Shown: positions 8,522 to 15,171 of the stretch, piece after piece
Layout of the letters: every line of letters begins with the position of its first letter
Position numbering within the stretch: the first letter of the stretch is position 1
Assembly (NCBI GenBank): GCA_002449535.1
Contig: DJWZ01000031.1
Span: 1 to 19,012, forward strand
Length of the DNA stretch: 19,012 bases
Direction: 5' to 3'
Origin: Prevotellaceae bacterium UBA7017
Lineage (GTDB): Bacteria > Bacteroidota > Bacteroidia > Bacteroidales > Bacteroidaceae
Made by a program: the position numbers and the translations under genes
Notes under the pieces: model-generated
What the model saw: the letters and a program-made list of their open reading frames with translations, nothing else
What the model was told of the DNA's origin: nothing
The model's database searches: none

Positions 8522-9615
8522 TTTGTATGAACTCTTTCTGTCTTTTTCTGTTCGGCGTTACGCCTGTTTGTTACTGTTACGACCGATTGTGCCAAAGCAA
8601 TGAAGGCTTGTCCCGTTGGCGATGCCACATCAAGGGCAGCAGGTGTTCCCTTGTCACCATCCTCACAGATGCTTTGTACTATTGGTATCTGTGCCAAAAG
8701 TGGAACATTCATCTCTTGCGCCAAATTCTTACATCCGTCTTTGCCAAATATGTAGTATTTATTCTCTGGCAGTTCCGCTGGTGTGAAATACGCCATATTC
8801 TCCACCAATCCCAATATTGGCACATTCACCTTATCATTGGTGTACATATCTATTCCCTTCCTTGCATCTGCAAGTGCTACCTGCTGTGGCGTGCTTACTA
8901 TAACGGCTCCCGTTATGGCAAGGGTCTGCAGCAACGACAGATGTATGTCACTCGTGCCTGGAGGAGTGTCAAGTATCAGGTAGTCGAGTTTTCCCCAGTC
9001 AGCATCGGCAATGAGTTGTTTAAGAGCGCTGCATGCCATTCCGCCACGCCATAATGTTGCAGTATTTGGATTTACGAAGAATCCTATGCTGAGCAGCTTT
9101 ACGCCATATTGCTCTACCGGCACTATAAGTTGTCTGCCTTCTTTCTCTATGGCATAAGGGCGTTGGTCTTCTACATTAAACATCTTTGGCATAGAAGGAC
9201 CGAAGATATCTGTATCCAACAGTCCTACGCTGTATCCTAATCGTGCCAACGAAATGGCGAGATTTGCAGAAACAGTACTCTTACCGACTCCACCCTTGCC
9301 GCTGCTGACAGCTATGATATTCTTCACCTCCGGCAACAGGTGGTCATCATCAGGGCGAGCCGCCTGTTTGTATTCCGTCTTTATCGTTACCTCCACATCC
9401 TTTGACACATGATAGTGTATAGCTGCTTCAGCAGCTTTTACCGTAGATGCCATAAAGGGGTCTGTTTCCTTTGGGAATATCAGTATCACCTCTACCTTCA
9501 TGCCGTCAATCTTCGGCTGGTCGGCAAGCATCTCGCTTTCTATAAGATTCTTCTTTGTGCCGGCATATATCACAGTAGCCAGCGCATCAGTAATAAGTTT
9601 AGGATATAATTGCAT
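8518..9615 (-). CDS. mrp: Mrp/NBP35/ApbC family P-loop ATPase (Fe-S carrier type), CxxC absent
   Basis: Cytosolic MinD/Mrp-type ATPase; relatives bind and transfer Fe-S clusters. The 365-residue protein begins with a MIP18/DUF59-like domain (about 1-85), then the ATPase domain with deviant Walker A GKGGVGKST (106-114), LDTDIFGPSMP (133 onward) and LDTPPGTSD (215-223). In ApbC-type homologues a CxxC that holds the bridging cluster follows the ENMxYF motif. Here ENMAYF (272-277) runs straight into TPAELPENKYYIFG with no cysteine, so cluster binding by the usual dimer site is doubtful. Cys195 and Cys295 are isolated. The ATG at 9615 overlaps xseB by 17 bases, and the stop overlaps the downstream TTG start by 4. 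Family membership is secure; the biochemical role is less so. Confidence 0.93.
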   Translation of the reverse strand: MQLYPKLITDALATVIYAGTKKNLIESEMLADQPKIDGMKVEVILIFPKETDPFMASTVKAAEAAIHYHVSKDVEVTIKTEYKQAARPDDDHLLPEVKNIIAVSSGKGGVGKSTVSANLAISLARLGYSVGLLDTDIFGPSMPKMFNVEDQRPYAIEKEGRQLIVPVEQYGVKLLSIGFFVNPNTATLWRGGMACSALKQLIADADWGKLDYLILDTPPGTSDIHLSLLQTLAITGAVIVSTPQQVALADARKGIDMYTNDKVNVPILGLVENMAYFTPAELPENKYYIFGKDGCKNLAQEMNVPLLAQIPIVQSICEDGDKGTPAALDVASPTGQAFIALAQSVVTVTNRRNAEQKKTERVHTN

Positions 9616-9784
9616 TTATTTCCTCCTCTGTTTTTGTTAGTTTGTCTTTACACATTTTTATGAGAGTCTGGGCGTTCTTGATTTCCTTCCCCAAGGCATC
9701 AATATCCATCTGCCCGCTCTCCAACTTCTCTACTATCTCCTGTAGCTGCTTCAATGCAGCCTCATATTTTAATTCATAATTCAT
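9599..9784 (-). CDS. xseB: Exodeoxyribonuclease VII small subunit
   Basis: Small subunit of ExoVII, a metal-independent single-strand DNA exonuclease; several XseB chains coil around each XseA C-terminal helix. The 61-residue product has the family pattern YEAALKQLQEIVEKLESGQ followed by a helical second half (KMCKDKLTKTEEEINAI). It is shorter than the 80-residue E. coli subunit but normal for this lineage. The first five codons (MNYEL) come from a 7-base tandem repeat that also fills the 16-base gap to the xseA stop. Among the ATG/TTG triplets in the repeat, only the ATG at 9784 gives this frame: the unit after it reads ATG-AAT-TAA and the outermost unit soon hits TGA. The 3' end overlaps mrp by 17 bases. 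Position next to xseA confirms the call. Confidence 0.93.
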   Translation of the reverse strand: MNYELKYEAALKQLQEIVEKLESGQMDIDALGKEIKNAQTLIKMCKDKLTKTEEEINAIIS

Positions 9785-9803
9785 AATTCAAAATTCATAA
9801 TTA
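9771..9803. repeat. Heptamer tandem repeat spanning the xseA-xseB junction
   Basis: On the plus strand AATTCAT occurs twice, then AATTCAA, AATTCAT and a partial AATTA: about 4.7 units of 7 bases. On the coding strand this reads TTATGAA, TTTTGAA, TTATGAA, TTATGAA. It starts in the xseA stop codon, fills the intergenic gap and supplies the first xseB codons. The array at 14303-14330 has the closely related unit TTATGCA. Confidence 0.85.
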
Positions 9804-10955
9804 ACCGCAAACCTCTACTTCTCTCTCGCCCTTTGCAGCTATGAGGGTTAGCCTGTCACCTTTCTTCAGCAGAGTGGCATCCTTCACGGCTTTTCCATTA
9901 TGTATCGCCATTGTATATCCCCTTCTGAGGATGTTTATAGGGTCTGCCGCCCCAACTCTTTGCTCTATCATCTGCAGGGCATGCTTTTGTTTCAGGAAAT
10001 ACATAGCGACACTACTTGTCAACTGTTTTCCCAATTCCTCTATCTTAATCTTTTCTGTCTCCAACCGCCTTTCTACAGCCCGTGTAATACGTTGTGCACT
10101 ACTGTCAAGACGTTCTAATGTCATTGCAAGGTTGTCTATGAGGTATGCCGCAACTGCTGTCGGAGTCTTCAGACTTACACAAGCTATGGCATCTATTACC
10201 GTCTCGTCTCTGTCATGTCCTATGCCTGTTATGATGGGTAGCGGAAAATTAGCAACATTTTCTGCCAATGCCAGAGTATCGAACCCTGACAAGTCGGCAC
10301 CACTTCCTCCTCCTCTTATTATCACCACCACATCATATTTCTCCAATTCTTCGTTGATGGCATTCAGGGCTGCAATTATGCTGTCCTCTATGTTCTCTCC
10401 CTGCATAGTGGCAGGAAAGAGGGTTTTCTCAAAGGCAAAGCCATAATCGTTGCCTTCCAATTGCCTGCAGAAATCTTCATAGCCTGCTGCCGAAGGGCTG
10501 CTGATAATGGCAATACGTTTTGCAAATGGCGAAACAGGTAGTTCTCTTTGCATGTCATAGACGCCTGCTTCCTTCAGCTTCCTGATAATCTCCTTCCTGT
10601 TTTTAGCCATTTCGCCAATGGTATAGGTGGGGTCGATATCCAATACTGTCCACGAAAAGCCGTATGCCTCGTGGAAATTGGCTTTTAGCAGAAATAGCAT
10701 CTTCATGCCGCGTTCCATGATGGCATCCCCCATCACCTGCTCCCATTTTCCCTTCACCTCGTGCCAGGTGTTACTCCAACAGCATGCCCTTGCCTGTGCT
10801 ATTGGCGTATGCCCGCTATCGTCCTTTTCCACCAACTCCATATAGCAATGCCCCCTTTCGCGGATATCCATCAACTCCGCCTGAACCCATACGGCATCCG
10901 GAAGAGCCGTTTCCACCACCTCCCTCACCATGTAGTTTGCCTCTGAAAGACTCAT
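9801..10955 (-). CDS. xseA: Exodeoxyribonuclease VII large subunit
   Basis: Catalytic subunit of ExoVII, degrading single-stranded DNA in both directions to oligonucleotides. Domains in order: N-terminal OB fold (WVQAELMDIRERGHCYMEL), the catalytic core with IAIISSPSAAGYEDF, VVVIIRGGGSGADLSGFD and PIITGIGHDRDETVID, then a long helical arm that binds XseB and a C-terminal segment with NILRRGYTMA. The frame is open upstream to a TTG at 11030 with an ATG at 11024. I prefer the ATG at 10955 (384 residues) because Bacteroidales homologues begin just before a S-L-S/Y-E-like motif, and the 25 extra residues (RVKAEKKSTFAAV...) do not resemble the OB fold. A TATATTTG box sits 18 bases upstream of that ATG. 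This is the first gene of the leftward operon; the divergent MATE gene starts 171 bases away. Start confidence is moderate. Confidence 0.93.
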   Translation of the reverse strand: MSLSEANYMVREVVETALPDAVWVQAELMDIRERGHCYMELVEKDDSGHTPIAQARACCWSNTWHEVKGKWEQVMGDAIMERGMKMLFLLKANFHEAYGFSWTVLDIDPTYTIGEMAKNRKEIIRKLKEAGVYDMQRELPVSPFAKRIAIISSPSAAGYEDFCRQLEGNDYGFAFEKTLFPATMQGENIEDSIIAALNAINEELEKYDVVVIIRGGGSGADLSGFDTLALAENVANFPLPIITGIGHDRDETVIDAIACVSLKTPTAVAAYLIDNLAMTLERLDSSAQRITRAVERRLETEKIKIEELGKQLTSSVAMYFLKQKHALQMIEQRVGAADPINILRRGYTMAIHNGKAVKDATLLKKGDRLTLIAAKGEREVEVCG

Positions 10956-10972
10956 GTGTCTAATATCATCCT

Positions 10973-10980
10973 CAAATATA
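10973..10980 (-). promoter_or_regulatory. Candidate -7 box for the xseA operon
   Basis: TATATTTG on the minus strand matches the Bacteroidota -7 consensus TAnnTTTG. It lies 18 bases upstream of the preferred xseA ATG at 10955, leaving a leader of roughly 10 bases. No TTTG is visible at the expected -33 spacing. If translation started at 11024 instead, this box would be inside the coding region, so the two calls stand or fall together. Confidence 0.45.
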
Positions 10981-11092
10981 AGCACAGCCGCGAAGGTACT
11001 CTTTTTTTCTGCCTTCACACGCATGCGCAAAAAAAATTTGTATAAGGGTCACATTTTTGACAAGTAAATTTTTTTTTCTCATATATTTTTCA

Positions 11093-11100
11093 TATCTTTG
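11093..11100 (+). promoter_or_regulatory. Candidate -7 box for the MATE/purT gene cluster
   Basis: TATCTTTG followed by CA is a strong match to the Bacteroidota -7 box TAnnTTTG. It lies 26 bases upstream of the MATE ATG at 11127. About 20 bases upstream is a run of T residues (from about 11069) in place of a clear TTTG. Nothing else in the 10981-11126 gap stands out apart from the A/T-rich tract. Confidence 0.6.
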
Positions 11101-11126
11101 CATCCGCATTGCATAAACACACTATA

Positions 11127-12482
11127 ATGTCAAATAAAAAAGCCGCTTTAGAATTAGGTACCAAACCAGTAAGCGAACTGTTGGTACAATATGCATTGCC
11201 CGCCATTGTTGCTATGGTAGCGACATCAATGTACAATGTGGTGGACAGCATCTTTATCGGGCAAGGCGTCGGAGCTCTTGCTATAGCGGGTTTGGCTATA
11301 ACGTTTCCTTTTATGAATCTCAGTGCTGCCTTTGGTGCAGCAGTAGGTGTGGGAGCTTCTACGCTCCTTAGCGTGAAGTTGGGACAACGCGATTACGACA
11401 TAGCCAACCGCATTCTGGGTAATAACGTAATGCTCAATATTATTGTGGGCATAGTCTTTGCTGCCGTGAGTCTCTTTTGGCTCGATGGCATACTGCGGTT
11501 CTTCGGAGCCAGCGATGCCACCCTGCCCTATGCTCACGATTACATGGTAATTATTCTTCTCGGCAATGCCGTAACCCATCTTCACTTGGGGCTGAATGCT
11601 ATGCTTCGTGCCGCTGGGAAACCACGAGAGGCGATGTATCTTACCATAGCGACGGTAATTCTCAATGCTATTCTCGACCCCATATTTATCTATGTTTTTG
11701 AAATGGGTATTCGTGGAGCAGCCTTCGCAACGATTCTTTCACAGGTTATGGCATTGGTAAGCCAATGGTGGTTATTCAGCCGAAAGGGCGAACTGGTACA
11801 TTTTGAGGTTTCCAAAATGCGCCTTGAGGCTCCTATTGTCAAGGGTATCATCAGCATCGGCATTTCTCCATTCGCCATGAATGCCTGCGCATGTCTGGTG
11901 GTCATCTTTATCAATAACAGCCTGATGCATTATGGTGGAGATATGGCAGTAGGTGCCTATGGCATCGCCAATCGTATTGCCTTCATCTTCGTAATGATAA
12001 CTCTTGGTGTATGTCAGGGAATGCAACCTATTACGGGCTACAATTACGGAGCCCAGAACTATAACCGCATGCTGGAATCGTTGAAGCTGGCTACCATAGC
12101 AGGAACAGCAGTATGTGCTGTGGGATTCTTCATCGCTATGCTCTGTCCTCGATTTGTAGCAAGCATGTTTACTACAGACCCTACCCTCATAGAACACTCC
12201 ATTGTAGCGATGCAGTACATAATGGCTCTATTTATTATAATAGGCGCCCAAATGGTGATAACAAACTTCTTCCAGAGTATCGGAAGCGCGAAGGTGGCTA
12301 TATTCCTAAGCCTTTCACGCCAGTTGATATTCTTGGTACCGTTAATCCTCATCCTGCCGCACTTCATGGGGCTCACAGGAGTATGGCTTGCAATGCCGAT
12401 TTCTGATGGGATTGCTGCATTGATGGCGTATGCCATGATAGGTATCTACATTCGCAAATTCAAAAAAGAAAAACCATTCTAA
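11127..12482 (+). CDS. MATE family multidrug/metabolite efflux transporter
   Basis: Inner-membrane Na+- or H+-coupled antiporter of the MATE family, likely exporting cationic drugs or metabolites; the substrate cannot be read from sequence. The 451-residue protein is almost entirely hydrophobic, consistent with 12 membrane helices in two pseudo-repeats. The first half shows PVSELLVQYALPAIVAM and DSIFIGQGVGALAIAGL, both typical of the MepA-like branch; GVCQGMQPITGYNYGAQ near residue 300 is the matching motif in the second half. The frame extends to a TTG at 11109, but the ATG at 11127 is preferred because MSNKKAALELGTKP is the normal N-terminus and it suits the promoter spacing. The next gene begins 5 bases after the stop, so the transporter heads a cluster with a kinase-like protein and purT. 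No regulator gene is adjacent. Confidence 0.93.
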   Translation: MSNKKAALELGTKPVSELLVQYALPAIVAMVATSMYNVVDSIFIGQGVGALAIAGLAITFPFMNLSAAFGAAVGVGASTLLSVKLGQRDYDIANRILGNNVMLNIIVGIVFAAVSLFWLDGILRFFGASDATLPYAHDYMVIILLGNAVTHLHLGLNAMLRAAGKPREAMYLTIATVILNAILDPIFIYVFEMGIRGAAFATILSQVMALVSQWWLFSRKGELVHFEVSKMRLEAPIVKGIISIGISPFAMNACACLVVIFINNSLMHYGGDMAVGAYGIANRIAFIFVMITLGVCQGMQPITGYNYGAQNYNRMLESLKLATIAGTAVCAVGFFIAMLCPRFVASMFTTDPTLIEHSIVAMQYIMALFIIIGAQMVITNFFQSIGSAKVAIFLSLSRQLIFLVPLILILPHFMGLTGVWLAMPISDGIAALMAYAMIGIYIRKFKKEKPF

Positions 12483-12487
12483 CCATC

Positions 12488-13111
12488 ATGGATAATCTGA
12501 TTATAAGTGTAGGTCGCCAGATTGGAAGTGGCGGACGTGAAATAGCCCAGATGCTTGCACACGAATTCGGTTGCAATTTCTACGACAAGGAAATAATAAA
12601 TCTGGCTGCTGAGAAGAGTGGATTCAATCCCAAAATCTTCGAGCGCAATGATGAGAATCATGGTATCATACAGTCCGTTGGAGGATTTGTTGAGAAGCTC
12701 TTCAACCCCTACTCTAACAGCATTTCCTCTGAAAATCTCTTTCAGATTCAGAGTGAAGTAATCTTCAAAATCGGAAAAACAGAAAATTGTGTCATCATGG
12801 GACGCTGTGCCGACTATATCCTGCGCAACAACCCACAACTTTTCACCATCTTCATAACAGCTAATGAAGAGGACCGTTGCAGGGAGGTATCAAAACGCCT
12901 TGACAGCGACTACGAGACTGCACGCCGTTTTATCACCAAGCACGAAGCAGAACGGGCTCGTTACTACAACTATTTCACATCAAAAACATGGGGAGCCGCC
13001 CAGAGTTATGACATCTGTATAAACTCCTCTATCCTCGGATGGGAAGGAACCGCAAAACTTCTCTCCAGCATAATCCGTAAAAAATTCAATCTTTTAACTT
13101 TACAAGCATAA
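12488..13111 (+). CDS. Cytidylate kinase-like family protein
   Basis: 207-residue P-loop protein of the cytidylate kinase-like family, a group separate from classical Cmk. It starts with LIISVGRQIGSGGREIAQ, where the phosphate-binding loop is G-R-Q-I-G-S-G-G-R rather than GxxxxGKS/T, so the usual Walker lysine is replaced. Further family features are CNFYDKEIINLAAEKSG, the central CVIMGRCADYIL and the lid-like SKRLDSDYETARRFI. The nucleotide substrate is unknown to me; a true CMP kinase is already encoded at 1727-2368, so redundancy is unlikely. The ATG lies 5 bases after the MATE stop, and its TAA shares one base with the purT ATG (TAATG), which implies translational coupling. Family call is good; activity is open. 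Confidence 0.85.
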   Translation: MDNLIISVGRQIGSGGREIAQMLAHEFGCNFYDKEIINLAAEKSGFNPKIFERNDENHGIIQSVGGFVEKLFNPYSNSISSENLFQIQSEVIFKIGKTENCVIMGRCADYILRNNPQLFTIFITANEEDRCREVSKRLDSDYETARRFITKHEAERARYYNYFTSKTWGAAQSYDICINSSILGWEGTAKLLSSIIRKKFNLLTLQA

Positions 13112-14295
13112 TGAAAAAGATCCTTCTCCTTGGCTCAGGTGAACTGGGTAAAGAATTCGTAATTGCAGCAAAACGCGCTGGACAGTATGTAATCGCATGT
13201 GATCGCTATGACAATGCTCCTGCTATGCAGGTAGCAGATGAGCGTGAAGTATTCTCAATGCTCGATGGTGATGCTTTGGCAGCTGTTGTCAACAAACATC
13301 AACCAGACATCATCGTACCGGAGGTAGAGGCTATCCGTACAGAACGTCTCTTTGACTTCGAGAAACAAGGCGTTCAGGTAGTGCCATCTGCCCGTGCCGT
13401 AAACTACACCATGAACCGTCAGGCTATCCGCGACCTTGCAGCAAAGGAACTGGGATTGCGTACAGCAAAATACTTCTATGCAAAGACCTTCGAAGAACTC
13501 GAGGCTGCAAGCCGTGAAGTTGGTTTCCCTTGTGTCATCAAGCCTCTTATGTCATCTTCTGGTCACGGTCAGAGCACTGTAGAGTCTCCCGACCAGCTGC
13601 GAAAGGCTTTCGACGATGCTATGGAAGGTGCTCGTGGTGACGTTAAAGAGGTTATCATCGAGGAATTCATCCATTTCACATCTGAATTTACCCTCCTGAC
13701 AGTAACCCAGAAGAATGGCGAGACAATCTTCTGCCCACCAATCGGACACGTTCAGAAAGGTGGCGACTATCGTGAGTCTTGGCAGCCATACGCTATTTCC
13801 GAAAAAGACCTCAAGGATGCACAGGATATGGCAAAGAAGGTTACAGCAGCCCTCACAGGCGCCGGCATCTGGGGCGTTGAGTTCTTCCTTACCGACACAG
13901 GTGTAGTATTCTCTGAGCTCTCCCCTCGTCCACACGATACCGGTATGGTGACACTCGGTCATACCACAAACCTCTCAGAATTCGAACTCCACTTCCGTGC
14001 CGTTATGGGATTGCCTATCCACGACATCCGTCTCGAGCATGCAGGATGTTCTGCTGTTGTGCTGGCTGACAAGGACTATCATAGCGCAAGCGAAATCAAC
14101 TACAACTTTACTGACTGTCTCAATGAAGAATGTACTCGCGTGCGCATCTTCGGAAAGCCAGATGCACACTTCGGTCGCCGTCTGGGGGTAGTGCTTTGCT
14201 ATGGTGAAAAAGATGCGGACCTCAATGCTCTTCGCGACAAGACAAAGCGTCTCGCTTCTACCGTACTCGGCACCAATCCTTACATGGAGAAGTAA
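13111..14295 (+). CDS. purT: Formate-dependent phosphoribosylglycinamide formyltransferase (GAR transformylase 2)
   Basis: Third step of purine synthesis by the folate-independent route: formate, ATP and GAR give formyl-GAR. The 394-residue ATP-grasp enzyme matches PurT along its length: N-terminal ILLLGSGELGKEFVIAAKR, PEVEAIRTERLFDFE, the ATP-grasp core CVIKPLMSSSGHGQS and VIIEEFIHFTSEFTLL, then GVEFFLTDTGVVFSELSPR and PHDTGMVTLG. Length equals the E. coli enzyme within a few residues. The ATG overlaps the preceding stop by one base. Codons are noticeably more regular (CGT/GGT/CTC rich) than in the leftward operon, suggesting higher expression; that is an impression, not a computed index. 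In anaerobic gut bacteria it would use formate made by pyruvate formate-lyase. The 41-base gap to trmO holds a heptamer repeat. Confidence 0.97.
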   Translation: MKKILLLGSGELGKEFVIAAKRAGQYVIACDRYDNAPAMQVADEREVFSMLDGDALAAVVNKHQPDIIVPEVEAIRTERLFDFEKQGVQVVPSARAVNYTMNRQAIRDLAAKELGLRTAKYFYAKTFEELEAASREVGFPCVIKPLMSSSGHGQSTVESPDQLRKAFDDAMEGARGDVKEVIIEEFIHFTSEFTLLTVTQKNGETIFCPPIGHVQKGGDYRESWQPYAISEKDLKDAQDMAKKVTAALTGAGIWGVEFFLTDTGVVFSELSPRPHDTGMVTLGHTTNLSEFELHFRAVMGLPIHDIRLEHAGCSAVVLADKDYHSASEINYNFTDCLNEECTRVRIFGKPDAHFGRRLGVVLCYGEKDADLNALRDKTKRLASTVLGTNPYMEK

Positions 14296-14302
14296 GAATT
14301 AA

Positions 14303-14330
14303 TTATGCACTATGCATTGTGCATTATTAA
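14303..14330. repeat. Heptamer repeat / imperfect hairpin between purT and trmO
   Basis: Four 7-base units: TTATGCA, CTATGCA, TTGTGCA, TTATTAA. The same stretch, from 14299, forms an imperfect stem (TTAATTATGCAC with GTGCATTATTAA, one mismatch in 12) around an 8-base loop. No T-run follows on the plus strand, so it is a poor intrinsic terminator; it could slow transcription or serve as a processing site. Confidence 0.75.
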
Positions 14331-14336
14331 CTAAAG

Positions 14337-14960
14337 ATGACTCCGGTAGCCACATTCCACTCACCCTTTCCCACCAAGTTCGGCATACCGCGCCAAGCTG
14401 GTGTAGTGAGTGAGATACCTGGAACAATAATATTCTCGAAGCCCTTCCGCACTCCTGATGCCATCAGGGGGCTGGAAGGGTTCGATTTTATATGGATTAT
14501 ATGGCAGGCTGCTGCCACTAATCCCTCCCCCACCGTCCGTCCTCCCCGTTTGGGAGGCAACACACGCGTCGGAGTCTTTGCTTCACGCTCTCCACAACGT
14601 CCTAACCCCATAGGGCTTTCCTCCGTACGCATCAGCCATATTGACTATGACACCCCCGAAGGTCCCATAATACACGTTCTTGGAGCCGACATCATGGATG
14701 GCACCCCAATACTCGACATAAAGCCCTACATACCCTATACAGACAGCCATCCAGAAGCTCGCGGCGGCTTCACCGATACAACAGATTGGCAGCCCCTGAA
14801 AGTTGTAGGAACAGACGACCCCGTCCTGAAGCAGATACTGGAACAAGACCCACGCCCGCACTATCACGCAGACCCCGACCGCATCTACGGCATGCAATAC
14901 AATGGCAAAGACATACACTTTCGGGTGAAAGACAAAACCCTATTCATCATAGACGAATAG
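14337..14960 (+). CDS. trmO: tRNA (N6-threonylcarbamoyladenosine37-N6)-methyltransferase TrmO
   Basis: Adds a methyl group from S-adenosylmethionine to t6A37 of threonine tRNAs (m6t6A), tuning decoding of ACY codons; formerly TsaA/YaeB. The 207-residue protein has the family motifs in order: HSPFPTKFGIPRQAG (8-22), LEGFDFIWIIW, VRPPRLGGNTRVGVFASRS and QRPNPIGLSSVRI in the beta-barrel SAM-binding domain, then DIMDGTPILDIKPYIPY leading to the C-terminal domain. Slightly shorter than the 235-residue E. coli protein. The ATG at 14337 follows a 41-base gap from purT; no separate promoter is obvious, so it may be the last gene of the cluster. Its last codons and stop lie in a perfect hairpin that ends the convergent tRNA-Ser transcript. 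Confident assignment. Confidence 0.95.
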   Translation: MTPVATFHSPFPTKFGIPRQAGVVSEIPGTIIFSKPFRTPDAIRGLEGFDFIWIIWQAAATNPSPTVRPPRLGGNTRVGVFASRSPQRPNPIGLSSVRISHIDYDTPEGPIIHVLGADIMDGTPILDIKPYIPYTDSHPEARGGFTDTTDWQPLKVVGTDDPVLKQILEQDPRPHYHADPDRIYGMQYNGKDIHFRVKDKTLFIIDE

Positions 14961-14964
14961 GGTT
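14936..14964 (-). terminator. Intrinsic terminator after tRNA-Ser, inside the trmO 3' end
   Basis: Perfect 10-base inverted repeat (AACCCTATTC and GAATAGGGTT) with a 9-base loop. On the minus strand the stem runs into TTTTGTCTTT, as expected for a terminator, and it begins 10 bases after the tRNA-Ser discriminator base. It also covers the trmO stop codon; on the plus strand the following bases (ATTACTATG) are not T-rich, so it would be weaker in that direction. Confidence 0.7.
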
Positions 14965-14973
14965 ATTACTATG

Positions 14974-15061
14974 CGGAGAGAACAGGATTCGAACCTGCGA
15001 ACCGATTTTGTCGGTTACACGCTTTCCAGGCGTGCCTCTTCAACCACTCGAGCACCTCTCC
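14974..15061 (-). tRNA. tRNA-Ser(GGA)
   Basis: An 88-base tRNA on the minus strand. The acceptor stem GGAGAGG pairs with TCTCTCC (one G-T pair), the discriminator is G as usual for serine, and CCA is not encoded. The anticodon arm CACGC-CTGGAAA-GCGTG gives anticodon GGA, reading UCC and UCU. A long variable arm with the helix ACCGA/TCGGT marks it as class II. The T arm GCAGG-TTCGAAT-CCTGT carries the invariant TTCGAAT loop. It is transcribed towards trmO and stopped by the hairpin at 14936-14964. The esterase gene upstream is on the same strand, with no clear terminator between them. Confidence 0.97.
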
Positions 15062-15077
15062 AAAAAGTTTGCGGCTG

Positions 15078-15109
15078 CAAAGGTACGAAAAAGTGAGCAA
15101 AAATGCAAA
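15078..15109 (-). promoter_or_regulatory. Promoter for tRNA-Ser
   Basis: On the minus strand TTTG (15109-15106), 20 bases, then TACCTTTG (15085-15078): an essentially ideal Bacteroidota -33/-7 promoter. The expected start of transcription is around 15070, some 10 bases before the tRNA 5' end at 15061. Confidence 0.8.
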
Positions 15110-15171
15110 TTTTTTTTCAATTTTCCGAACATGAGTACCTTCGACCTTAACCTTCAATAACCTACAACCTC

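Noticed and set aside
9771..9803. Short repeats as a CRISPR array
   Set aside because: The 7-base units are directly adjacent with no spacers, and no cas genes are present. This is a microsatellite.
10956..11030. Upstream TTG (11030) or ATG (11024) start for xseA
   Set aside because: The added residues do not look like the OB-fold start of homologues, and a TATATTTG box lies inside this stretch. Not fully excluded.
11109..11126. TTG start for the MATE gene
   Set aside because: It would begin about 8 bases after the -7 box. The ATG at 11127 gives the usual MATE N-terminus.
14974..15061. tRNA-Ser as an integration site for a mobile element
   Set aside because: No integrase gene, no duplicated tRNA 3' end and no foreign-looking cargo are visible on either side within the window.
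14969..15157. 62-residue minus-strand frame (EVLEWLKRHAWKA...SNPVLSA)
   Set aside because: It reads straight through tRNA-Ser(GGA) and its promoter. Such peptides are a well-known artefact of translating tRNA-Ser genes.
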